64,000 nucleotides of DNA from Bacteroidales bacterium. Lineage in GTDB: Bacteria > Bacteroidota > Bacteroidia > Bacteroidales > UBA932. Position 1 is the first letter of the stretch; every line of letters begins with the position of its first letter. The stretch is taken from the NCBI GenBank assembly GCA_015060255.1, contig SUYV01000001.1:17767-81766 (forward strand), written 5' to 3'. The position numbers and the translations under genes were made by a program. The notes under the pieces are model-generated. The model worked only from the letters and a program-made list of their open reading frames with translations. It searched no databases and was not told the DNA's origin. Positions 56,133 through 64,000 of the stretch are shown here, piece after piece.

Positions 56133-57992
56133 ATGATAGCAACACTGATAATATTATTGATTTCGGCCATACTCTTTGTCAGCGGTAAGGTGAGGTCGGA
56201 CCTCGTGGCCATCTGCGCCCTTCTGGCGCTGCTGCTCTGCCAGGTCCTCACACCTGCTGAAGGCCTCTCGGGCTTCTCCAACACGACGGTCATAATGATG
56301 ATCGGACTGTTCATAGTCGGAGGCGGCATATTCCAGACAGGTCTGGCAAAGATGATAGGCAGCAAGGTGATGACCCTCGCAGGCAACAGCGAGATCCGCC
56401 TTTTCCTGCTCGTGATGATAGTGACATCTGCTATAGGAATGTTCGTCAGCAACACAGGCACGGTGGCCTTGATGTTGCCTATCGTAGTCAGCATGGCCGC
56501 TGCGGCAGGCACCTCGCCGCGCCGCCTGCTCATGCCTCTGGCCTTCGCCAGCAGCATGGGCGGCATGATGACCCTCATCGGTACGCCGCCCAACCTTATC
56601 GTCAGCGACACACTCGAGAGTGCCGGCTACGAGCCGCTTGCGTTCTTCTCTTTCCTCCCGGTTGGTCTGGTGACCCTCGTGGTGGGAATCCTGTACCTTC
56701 TCCCTGTGACCAAGATGCTCGCTCCGAAGGACAAGGCAAAGGACAAGAAGAAGACAGGCAAGTCGTTCAACGAGCTGGTGAATGAATACGGTGTGACCGA
56801 CAACCTCTTCCGCGTACACATCAAGGAGGAGGATTCTCCGGCCATAGGCAAGACGGTTGCCGAGCTGAATGTATACAGGGAATACGGCATAAATATCCTC
56901 GAACTTCGCCGCAGCGCCGGCCAGAACCGCTTCGTGCGCACTGTCAATCAGAAGCTTGCCTCTCCAGACCTGGTGCTCAAGCCGGGTGATGTCCTCTATC
57001 TGTCAGGAGCACCGGAGCAGATCGAAAGATTTTCTGAAGACTATAAGTTCCGTCTGCTGGACAAGCATACCGACGAGATAGAAGGCAGTTCATCGAACGC
57101 ATCCCTCGACTTCTTCGATATCGGAGTGGCGGAAATCCTCATAATGCCTACGTCGTCAATGATCAACAGGACCATCATAGAGGCCGGCTTCCGCAGCAAG
57201 TTCAATGTCAACGTGCTGGGTATCAGGAGGAAGAAGGATTACATCTTGAATGATCTAGGTGCTCAGAAGATGCATGACGGAGACGTTCTTCTCGTGCAGG
57301 GAGCATGGTCGGACATCGCACGCATGAAGAACGAGTCATCCAACTGGGTGGTTCTCGGTGAGCCTCTCCAGGAGGCGGCGAAGGTGACTCTTGACTATAA
57401 AGCTCCGGTTGCAGCCCTGATCATGATCGGAATGATCGTGATGATGGTGGTGGACGACATTCCTGTAGCACCCGTGACAGCAGTGCTTCTTGCAGCAGTC
57501 CTTATGGTGATAACAGGCTGCGTCCGTAGCGTTGAGGCGGCATACAAGACCATAAACTGGCAGACCATAGTGCTCTTCGCAGCGATGCTTCCGATGTCCA
57601 TAGCTCTCGAGAAGACAGGTGTGTCAGAGATGATTTCCGGCTCGATAGTCACAGGCCTCGGCGGCAGCGGCCCGCGCCTCCTGCTGGCCGGCATCTACGC
57701 CGTGACATCGGTGATGACAATATTCATCAGCAACACGGTTACGGCGGTCCTCATGGCGCCGATAGCGCTCCAGTGCGCGATGCAGATAGGCGTAAGCCCT
57801 GTTCCGTTCATGTTCGCGGTAACGGTTGCGGCGAGCATGTGCTTCGCCTCGCCGTTCTCGACTCCGCCTAACGCGCTCGTCATGTCGGCTGGCCAGTACA
57901 CATTCATGGATTACGTGAAGGTCGGCCTCCCGCTCCAGATCCTCATGGGAGTAGTGATGGTCTTCGTCCTTCCGCTCCTCTTCCCGTTCTAA
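56133..57992 (+). CDS. SLC13 family permease with TrkA-C (RCK_C) domains
   Basis: Multiple TM segments, GTPPNLIVSDTL and FSTPPNALVMSAG motifs, two internal RCK_C-like repeats. ATG 56133 preferred over track TTG 56124. Confidence 0.9.
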   Translation: MIATLIILLISAILFVSGKVRSDLVAICALLALLLCQVLTPAEGLSGFSNTTVIMMIGLFIVGGGIFQTGLAKMIGSKVMTLAGNSEIRLFLLVMIVTSAIGMFVSNTGTVALMLPIVVSMAAAAGTSPRRLLMPLAFASSMGGMMTLIGTPPNLIVSDTLESAGYEPLAFFSFLPVGLVTLVVGILYLLPVTKMLAPKDKAKDKKKTGKSFNELVNEYGVTDNLFRVHIKEEDSPAIGKTVAELNVYREYGINILELRRSAGQNRFVRTVNQKLASPDLVLKPGDVLYLSGAPEQIERFSEDYKFRLLDKHTDEIEGSSSNASLDFFDIGVAEILIMPTSSMINRTIIEAGFRSKFNVNVLGIRRKKDYILNDLGAQKMHDGDVLLVQGAWSDIARMKNESSNWVVLGEPLQEAAKVTLDYKAPVAALIMIGMIVMMVVDDIPVAPVTAVLLAAVLMVITGCVRSVEAAYKTINWQTIVLFAAMLPMSIALEKTGVSEMISGSIVTGLGGSGPRLLLAGIYAVTSVMTIFISNTVTAVLMAPIALQCAMQIGVSPVPFMFAVTVAASMCFASPFSTPPNALVMSAGQYTFMDYVKVGLPLQILMGVVMVFVLPLLFPF

Positions 57993-58040
57993 AAAGACAG
58001 ACCGGCGCTGCGGATTGCGGCGCCGGCCTGATTTTTCTGT
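57993..58040. terminator. Bidirectional terminator hairpin between convergent genes
   Basis: aaaaagacagaccggcgctgc-ggatt-gcggcgccggcctgatttttctgtc; GC stem with A- and T-tracts. Confidence 0.75.
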
Positions 58041-58048
58041 CGGATCAG

Positions 58049-58756
58049 TTACTCTGCTTTCTTGCAGCACTTGCAGCAGTCGCTGCCAAGGCATTTCCAT
58101 ACGAGAGCACTGAGGGCTGCTCCGGCAAATGGTGCCACGATGAAGAGCCACAACTGCTGGAGGGCCTGGCCGCCTGCGAAGAGGGCAGGTCCGATGCTTC
58201 GTGCAGGATTCACTGATGTTCCTGTGATAGGAATGCATACGATGTGTACAAGGACGAGTGTAAGTCCGATTGCAAGACCTGCGAAGTTGCCTGCACCCTT
58301 CTTCTCGTCAGTAGCTCCGAGGACTACAAGGACGAAGACGAATGTGAATACAACCTCGGCAATGAGTGCCTGCCACATTTCACCTGCATCATAGGTGTTT
58401 GCTCCGGTTGCTGTGCAGCCTGCGTCATTTGCTCCTGTCGAAGTCAGGGCAAAGAGTACTGCAGAACCGATTATCGCTCCGATCACCTGGAACAGCATGT
58501 ACATTCCGGCATCCTTGCCGCTCATGCGTCCTGACATCCACACTCCGAGAGTGATCGCAGGATTGATGTGGCATCCTGAAATGCCGCCGATGCAGTAGGC
58601 CATAGCCACCACTGAAAGTCCGAAGGCAAGGGCAACTCCGAGAGTGCCTACTCCTGCTCCGCATGCCGCAGCCGCACCGCCTGCCATGACAGCGCTGCCG
58701 CATCCCATAAGTACGAGAACCATAGTTCCCAGCATTTCTGCAAAATACTTTTTCAT
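58049..58756 (-). CDS. aqpZ: MIP family aquaporin
   Basis: Two NPA motifs: SGCHINPAITLG and TGTSVNPARSIGPALF. Confidence 0.93.
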   Translation of the reverse strand: MKKYFAEMLGTMVLVLMGCGSAVMAGGAAAACGAGVGTLGVALAFGLSVVAMAYCIGGISGCHINPAITLGVWMSGRMSGKDAGMYMLFQVIGAIIGSAVLFALTSTGANDAGCTATGANTYDAGEMWQALIAEVVFTFVFVLVVLGATDEKKGAGNFAGLAIGLTLVLVHIVCIPITGTSVNPARSIGPALFAGGQALQQLWLFIVAPFAGAALSALVWKCLGSDCCKCCKKAE

Positions 58757-58790
58757 AATTACTTGGTATTAGGGTTGATATAAAGGTAAA

Positions 58791-60125
58791 TCAGATGTTG
58801 TGGATTCTCAGCCAGTTGATTTTTGACTGGGAGTCTTCCTTGCATGACATTTCCAATGTGTGACGGCCCTGTGGCAGGGACAAAGTCACCTTGTGGTTCC
58901 TCCAGGAAATATATGTATTCGGCAGTATCGACGTTCCGAGATCCTTGCCGTCGAGACGGAACTTCAAGGTGTTGTCGGCTTCAGCATTATAGCGGATCTC
59001 CAGGGTGTAGTCTCCGGCTTCCGGCAGTTCGATCTGATATTCGGTCCTGTTGTCCGGCCCCAGACCGTATATCTGCAGCATTCCTCCCTGGTCACTAGCC
59101 GGCGCCAGACCGATGGTGCCGCTGCAGCTGCTGTAATGCTCGGCAGGAATGACATCTCCCGGCTTGTACCACAGCGTCTTGTCCAGAGTCGACATGTTGA
59201 CATAGATCTTTCCAAGCGGCTTCAGCCCTTTCCCCGGGGCTTCAAGCAGGTTGTTGTGGCAAGGGGATTCCTCGTTTGTCCTCGGGATGAACCATGCATA
59301 TCGGAACACATTCTCGTCAGACTCCAGGATGTGCAGAGCCTCAATCAGATATCTCGTCTGGTCCTTCTCGGAAATGTTGCCCTCCCAGCTGCAGAACTCG
59401 GTCAGCCATATAGGCTTTCCATATTTCTTGAATTCTCCGATAAACCACTCCAGGGCGGACGGATGGCTCATGTAGCAGTGCACGGCAATGCCGTCCACGT
59501 CGTCGATGCTCACTCCTGGTTGTCTGAAGAACTCGTCCAGCCATTTCCACGGGTCGCTGTAGTCTGACAGGGTTCCATAGTTCATGGCAGGTGCTATGAT
59601 CTTCATGCCCAGCTCCTTCGCCATGGCCACCAGCCTCGGCCAATCCTTGGCTGCGGCGGCCGGAGTCATGTTCGCCTGGTCAGTAAGATTGGGCTCATTG
59701 TATGCGAGTATATACCGGCATTCAGGATGCGCCGCCTTGAACTTGCGCACGGCCTCCTCGTCCCATGCGGAATTCCATGCCATAGGACAATAGTCCATCT
59801 CATACTTCGAGAACAGACTCATTGCCTGCTCGGTCGTGCCCGATCCCCAGTTATATGACCAGCAGCATCCTGCAGCCAGGAGAGGGATGTCGTCCGAAGC
59901 ATAGGCTCCGAGGTTGAAGCATACGCCCCTCTTCGCACTCCTCTTCTGAAGCATCACCTCCTCCACCTTTTCCTGAGGCCCTGTCTTGCCGCCTTCGTCA
60001 TCGCCCTCCTTCCCGCAACTCCAGATGGTCATGGAGGCCGCCGCCAGAAGGCACAATTTAGTCAAAGCATTCATAGCAGTCCGTTTTGGACCATAAAGAT
60101 ATAAAAAATCTTTTTCAGTCAGCAC
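58791..60125 (-). CDS. GH128-like (Asl1 catalytic core) lipoprotein with C-terminal carbohydrate-binding-like domain
   Basis: KRGVCFNLGAYASDDIPLLAAGCCWSYNWG, YILAYNEPNLTDQANM, IWLTEFCSWEG; lipobox IWSCGKEGDDE. Confidence 0.8.
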   Translation of the reverse strand: MLTEKDFLYLYGPKRTAMNALTKLCLLAAASMTIWSCGKEGDDEGGKTGPQEKVEEVMLQKRSAKRGVCFNLGAYASDDIPLLAAGCCWSYNWGSGTTEQAMSLFSKYEMDYCPMAWNSAWDEEAVRKFKAAHPECRYILAYNEPNLTDQANMTPAAAAKDWPRLVAMAKELGMKIIAPAMNYGTLSDYSDPWKWLDEFFRQPGVSIDDVDGIAVHCYMSHPSALEWFIGEFKKYGKPIWLTEFCSWEGNISEKDQTRYLIEALHILESDENVFRYAWFIPRTNEESPCHNNLLEAPGKGLKPLGKIYVNMSTLDKTLWYKPGDVIPAEHYSSCSGTIGLAPASDQGGMLQIYGLGPDNRTEYQIELPEAGDYTLEIRYNAEADNTLKFRLDGKDLGTSILPNTYISWRNHKVTLSLPQGRHTLEMSCKEDSQSKINWLRIHNI

Positions 60126-60135
60126 CCTGGCGCGC

Positions 60136-60939
60136 CTAAGCCTGCAACCATTTGTGCTTTGCGAGGGAGTATATCGGAACGAACGGCAGCAGGAGCGGGG
60201 TGGTGCGGGTGTATTCCTGGAATTCCGGGTCTTTGCCGTATGTCTGGGTCTGACGGAGTTCTAGCCTTCGTGCGCCGCTGAACATCACATAGATGATTCC
60301 TATATATCCTATGGCGGCAATTACCCATTGCCATACGGTGCAGCTGGCTCCGAAGCAAATCAGGAACGACCCTGTCCATATGATGATCTCGCCCAGATAG
60401 TTAGGACAACGGACCAGTCTGTATGGACCACAGGTAACGAACCGCTTCGGGTCCTTCTTCTTCGCCCTTGCCTTGACGGCGTCCGACCAGGCCTCCAGCG
60501 CCACGCCGCACGCAGCGATTGCCGCTCCGGCCCATACCCATCCCTCATGAACCTCCGCACCTCCGGCAGAATTTCCGAGATAGAAAGCCAGAGGGCTGAT
60601 CTGGCCCACATACAGCAGAGCGCAGAATATCCACACGACGATGACTACGCCGAGCGGTTTCTTCTTCGCCGCATCCGGCCCGTAGAGAATCTTCTTGTAG
60701 TCATCCGACCGCTTCTCGCGTGTCAGAAGATAAAGTCCGAGCCTGCATCCGAAAATGAAGAGCACACCGCACATCAGCGCAGTCGGAAGAGTGAGAGAAT
60801 TGCCGAAAATCAGCGCCACGGCCACAGCCAGCGCAGAAATTCCGAATCCGTAACCGATGCTGAAGAAATAGATGAAGTAAATCCATCCCAAAGCTGAAAC
60901 GGCAAGAGAAACCGCCAGCAGAATCAAAAGGTACCACAT
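60136..60939 (-). CDS. DUF1295/steroid 5-alpha-reductase-type integral membrane protein
   Basis: CGPYRLVRCPNYLGEIIIWTGSFLI and TM topology. Confidence 0.85.
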   Translation of the reverse strand: MWYLLILLAVSLAVSALGWIYFIYFFSIGYGFGISALAVAVALIFGNSLTLPTALMCGVLFIFGCRLGLYLLTREKRSDDYKKILYGPDAAKKKPLGVVIVVWIFCALLYVGQISPLAFYLGNSAGGAEVHEGWVWAGAAIAACGVALEAWSDAVKARAKKKDPKRFVTCGPYRLVRCPNYLGEIIIWTGSFLICFGASCTVWQWVIAAIGYIGIIYVMFSGARRLELRQTQTYGKDPEFQEYTRTTPLLLPFVPIYSLAKHKWLQA

Positions 60940-61179
60940 AACACACTAACATTAATATCCTCCCGCTCCCATGAGAATATTATGCCGCAGCGCCGGCGGC
61001 AGGAGAGTGGTGGAAAGGTTAAACACACTGCGTTTTCTAACTATTTGATAATCAATTCGTTCTAAAATGTCCTGCACTTAACCCCTTGTTTAAAGCAGTG
61101 GTTAAGTGCAATGTGTTTCGTATGTTATTGATTTTCAGTGGTTTGCAAATGAGCGTGTGTTTAACCATCCGCAAATAAA

Positions 61180-61211
61180 AACAGGCCTCTCAGTTGTCTG
61201 AGAAGCCTGTT
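61180..61211 (-). terminator. Rho-independent terminator downstream of tRNA-Leu
   Basis: aacaggcttctcag-acaa-ctgagaggcctgttttttatttgc on minus strand. Confidence 0.8.
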
Positions 61212-61215
61212 CACG

Positions 61216-61301
61216 TGCTCCGGACGGGAATCGAACCCGTACGGACATTTCTGTCCACGGGATTTTAAGTCCCGCGTGTCTACCTATTCCACCACCAGAG
61301 C
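61216..61301 (-). tRNA. tRNA-Leu (anticodon UAA)
   Basis: Acceptor gctctgg/ccggagc, anticodon arm cggga-cttaaaa-tcccg, long variable arm, T-arm gggttcgattccc. Confidence 0.95.
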
Positions 61302-61376
61302 GATCCGAGGTGCAAAGATAAGTTAAAATTCGGAATTTTTGCAAATTGTCGGTGATTTTACAGATGACTGTGCTGT

Positions 61377-62531
61377 TTACCAGAACCAGGCGGTGCTGAA
61401 GCCCAGGACGAGGGTGCTGAGCCATGGCTGGGTGTTGTCCAGGCTCATGGACTCGAGGTCGGCGAAGGCTTTGATCTTGAAGTTGTTGTCAGTGATGAGG
61501 CTCAGGCCGACTCCGGCACCAAGGGCAACGCCTGCGCCGAGGGATGGAACCCGGACTCTGTCAGTAACCTCGCCGCCTGACTTGCCCGTCGCCATGTCGA
61601 CCATCTCGCTATCCAGATAGCCCTTGCCTGACCATGCATATCCTGCCATCGCCTTGACCTGCAGTTCCAGGATCTTCGCGAAGTGGAAGTTGTAGAATCC
61701 GCCTGTCATGGTGGAGTATAGCGGAATGACTTCCGATGACTCGAAGGTGAGGGAGCTGCTGGAGGCGCGGGCCGTGAGGCCTGTGCCGGGCGCCAGCGGG
61801 ACGTCTGCGGACAGTCCAGCAAGGCTGCCGCGCACAGGCAGCGTGCCCGCCGCTTTGTAACCGGCTCCGCCAAGGATGAACCTGCGTCCGAATACCAGTT
61901 CTGCAACGTAATGCTTTTTAGCAGGATTATAGTAGAACTCCGGATCGACATATCCGTCGTATAGTCCCTTCTCCTTGAATATGCAGTCTGTGATGAAATA
62001 TCCCAGATGTACTGAACCGATGCCTATGGCTCCTCCCGCAATGACATCGGACAGCCAGTGCCTGTTGTTGAGGATGCGCGATATGCCTGTCACTGCAGCC
62101 GCCGTATAGCCTCCGATGCTGAACCATGGGCTTCTCCAGCCATATTCCTTGTGCAGCATGGTCGCCGTCATGAATGCCGTCGCCGTGTGCCCGGAAGGGA
62201 AGGAGTTGCGCCGGCTGCCGTCAGGACGCAGGCGTCCGACCGAATATTTGAGGCCGTTGACCGTTCCTGCCATTATGACCGCCGAGAAGGCATCGCTGAC
62301 GATCATCCTGCCCCAACCGCTTCTGCTTTCGTATCCGCAGGCCTTCAGCCCGAGGGTCAATGCAGCAGGAGCATACTGAAGGTAGTCGTCATAGCTGTAG
62401 TGAAATCCCGGAACGACGCAGTTGCGCAGCGCGTGCAGGTCGGTGTCAATGCTGTGACGGAAGTCCTCCTGCGCCTGCGCTGCGAAGGCCAGTGTCATGG
62501 CCAGCGCGATCATGAATCCCTTAAGTTTCAT
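61377..62531 (-). CDS. PAP2-superfamily phosphatase with C-terminal beta-barrel-like region
   Basis: KYSVGRLRPDGSRRNSFPSGHTATAFM and SRILNNRHWLSDVIAGGAIG motifs. Confidence 0.92.
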   Translation of the reverse strand: MKLKGFMIALAMTLAFAAQAQEDFRHSIDTDLHALRNCVVPGFHYSYDDYLQYAPAALTLGLKACGYESRSGWGRMIVSDAFSAVIMAGTVNGLKYSVGRLRPDGSRRNSFPSGHTATAFMTATMLHKEYGWRSPWFSIGGYTAAAVTGISRILNNRHWLSDVIAGGAIGIGSVHLGYFITDCIFKEKGLYDGYVDPEFYYNPAKKHYVAELVFGRRFILGGAGYKAAGTLPVRGSLAGLSADVPLAPGTGLTARASSSSLTFESSEVIPLYSTMTGGFYNFHFAKILELQVKAMAGYAWSGKGYLDSEMVDMATGKSGGEVTDRVRVPSLGAGVALGAGVGLSLITDNNFKIKAFADLESMSLDNTQPWLSTLVLGFSTAWFW

Positions 62532-62589
62532 TCCAGGTGAATTGCTTTGAATGCAAATTTAACTAAATTCGCAGAGTAAAGGGCAAGAA

Positions 62590-62832
62590 ATGAAAAAGTA
62601 TACTGACAAAAACGGCCGCAGGGTGGTAGAGGTGGACGATCTCAGCTACCTCGTCGAAAGGGAACATCCATACAACTGGTTCCAGAGACATTTCCACCAC
62701 CACAGACTCCGCATGGCCTTGAAAAATGCCGACCTGGTCATAGCGTCATCCCCTGAAGTCGCCACAGACATCGTCAGATTCTACTTCGTCCCCAAAGACA
62801 AGATCACATTAAGGACGTCCGACAAAGGCTAG
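62590..62832 (+). CDS. Small protein resembling a glycosyltransferase segment (80 aa)
   Basis: SYLVEREHPYNWFQRHFHHHRLRMALKNADLVIASSPEVATDIVRFYFVPKDKI; TAAATTCGC-like promoter upstream; short. Confidence 0.5.
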   Translation: MKKYTDKNGRRVVEVDDLSYLVEREHPYNWFQRHFHHHRLRMALKNADLVIASSPEVATDIVRFYFVPKDKITLRTSDKG

Positions 62833-63555
62833 TGTGGCGATACTGATCCTGACCGAAGGAGGGTATGCGGCACGTAGGGCGCAGAAGCAGGCAAACAAGG
62901 TTGAGCCGGTAGTGAATAGGTCGTCTACAAGGATTATGTGCTTCATGTCGTCCCGGCGGGTGGCTTCGAAGGCTCCGGCGACGTTGCGGGCTTTTGTCTC
63001 GACGTCCAGCTTGGTCTGGGTCTTTGTTGCCTTTCTTCTATATAATATGTCTGTCCGTACCGGCACTCCCATGGCTGCAGACAGGCCTTCCACTATCACT
63101 TCGGCCTGATTGTACCCCCTGGACCATTTCCTCCTCCAATGCAGGGGGACCGGAACAATGGCATCCGCATCCTCGAACCATCGGCACGAGGCCATCCTCA
63201 TTCCGAGCATCTGCCCGAAATTGTGCCCGATCCAGGTGTCTCCACGATATTTGAGATCATATAGCAGGATCTTGTAGTCCGCTTCCTCGGAATAGAAGAA
63301 CAGAGCACATGCATATGCGTAGCGCTCGCTCCATGGTGTGGCCGATGATGACATGTGCTTCTGAATCAGTTCATTGAACTTGTCGGACATCATGTTGTGG
63401 TCCATGCTCCAGAAGTATGTCAGCGGCATCTGCGCCTGACAGCCCAGGCACAGCCGCTTTTCATTGATATTCAGCCGTTCTCCGCACACAATGCAGGCTC
63501 GCGGCAGAAGCACGTCCGCCGCCGCGGCAAGCCATCTCAAAACTTTCCCGATCAT
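62809..63555 (-). CDS. comF: ComF family phosphoribosyltransferase
   Basis: PRACIVCGERLNINEKRLCLGC zinc finger; VPVPLHWRRKWSRGYNQAE; IILVDDLFTTGST PRPP motif. Confidence 0.95.
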   Translation of the reverse strand: MIGKVLRWLAAAADVLLPRACIVCGERLNINEKRLCLGCQAQMPLTYFWSMDHNMMSDKFNELIQKHMSSSATPWSERYAYACALFFYSEEADYKILLYDLKYRGDTWIGHNFGQMLGMRMASCRWFEDADAIVPVPLHWRRKWSRGYNQAEVIVEGLSAAMGVPVRTDILYRRKATKTQTKLDVETKARNVAGAFEATRRDDMKHIILVDDLFTTGSTLFACFCALRAAYPPSVRISIATLAFVGRP

Positions 63556-63683
63556 CGGGGCAACATACTGATAATAAACGGAAAAGAATGTAAGAAAAAG
63601 AAAAAACTGCGTTTAAAAAGAGAAAAAATTATTTTTATATGGATTTTTGTTCAAAAGTCCATGCGAAAAATCGCCAACCCGGT

Positions 63684-63691
63684 TAACTTTG
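63684..63691 (+). promoter_or_regulatory. Putative -7 box TAACTTTG
   Basis: TAnnTTTG consensus 20 nt upstream of ATG 63712. Confidence 0.55.
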
Positions 63692-63711
63692 CATCAATAC
63701 ATAGACTTATC

Positions 63712-64000
63712 ATGAAAAGATTGCTTCTCATAGTGGCCGTCCTCGTGCCGCTTTCTCTCGTGTCCTGCGAGGATGAACCCCTGACCCCTCCTGAACAGGT
63801 AGAGACTCCTGAGGATCCCGCAGATCCGGAAAATCCAGAAGATCCGGAGAACCCTGAAACACCGGAAGATCCCGAGACACCAGAGGATCCTGAGACGCCT
63901 GTGACTCCTGAGGAGCCGGAGCCGCCGGTGACCGGAAGCGTGGAGCTTGACCGTCTGTATGGATATGCAGAGGGAACGACCGGAGGCGAAGGAGGCAAGG
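63712..64000 (+). CDS. Lipoprotein, pectate-lyase-like N-terminus (truncated by window edge)
   Basis: MKRLLLIVAVLVPLSLVSCEDEPL; PEDPENPEDPENPETPEDPETP linker; then LDRLYGYAEGTTGGEGGK, typical of PL1 pectate lyase starts. Confidence 0.7.
   Translation, partial: MKRLLLIVAVLVPLSLVSCEDEPLTPPEQVETPEDPADPENPEDPENPETPEDPETPEDPETPVTPEEPEPPVTGSVELDRLYGYAEGTTGGEGGK

Noticed and set aside
61135-61425. 96-aa minus ORF over the tRNA region
   Set aside because: Overlaps a confidently folded tRNA-Leu and terminator.
63651-63998. Minus-strand ORF rich in GSSGVSGSSG
   Set aside because: Antisense of the PEDPENPETP repeat in the lipoprotein gene.
1-64000. CRISPR array, prophage or known anti-phage defence system
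   Set aside because: No regularly spaced repeats, no phage structural or Cas genes, no recognisable defence genes seen.

Overview
This is a chromosomal segment of a Bacteroidota/Bacteroidales-type genome. Evidence: SusC/SusD pair, many acidic-tailed lipoproteins, and TAnnTTTG -7 promoters. Left part (0-9 kb): GH2 beta-galactosidase, exported enolase-superfamily epimerase, DUF4434 lipoprotein, Xaa-Pro aminopeptidase. 9.2-11.1 kb: a decayed mini-island with a frameshifted lipoprotein gene, a C10/streptopain C-terminal remnant and a transposase N-terminal remnant. 11-49 kb: a large glycan-utilisation region that looks directed at galactosamine (GalNAc)-containing glycans. Its catabolic half has a NahK-like kinase, CBM9-like protein, GH109, GH36-like, PfkB kinase, DeoR regulator, GH31, AgaS and GatZ/KbaZ. 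Its outer-membrane half has SusC/SusD, two Cys-rich-linker CBM9-like lipoproteins, five paralogous DUF4832/DUF4874-type secreted proteins (three tandem plus two tandem), a three-module beta-propeller lipoprotein, a thioredoxin-like lipoprotein, alkaline phosphatase, acetyl-xylan-esterase-like protein, phosphohexomutase, nucleotidyltransferase, sugar MFS transporter, GalE, and a surface tyrosine-phosphatase-like lipoprotein. 49-56 kb: asd-metY-thrA-metX genes interspersed with palindromic elements, plus an Lrp-type regulator. 56-64 kb: SLC13 permease, aquaporin, GH128-like lipoprotein, DUF1295 methyltransferase-like protein, tRNA-Leu(UAA), PAP2 phosphatase, ComF and a partial pectate-lyase-like lipoprotein. 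The best candidate for an undescribed system is the 23-49 kb DUF4832-rich locus. It shows recent gene conversion between two paralogs and module shuffling, and I propose it is a candidate new glycan-depolymerising family. All family calls are by eye; no searches were run.
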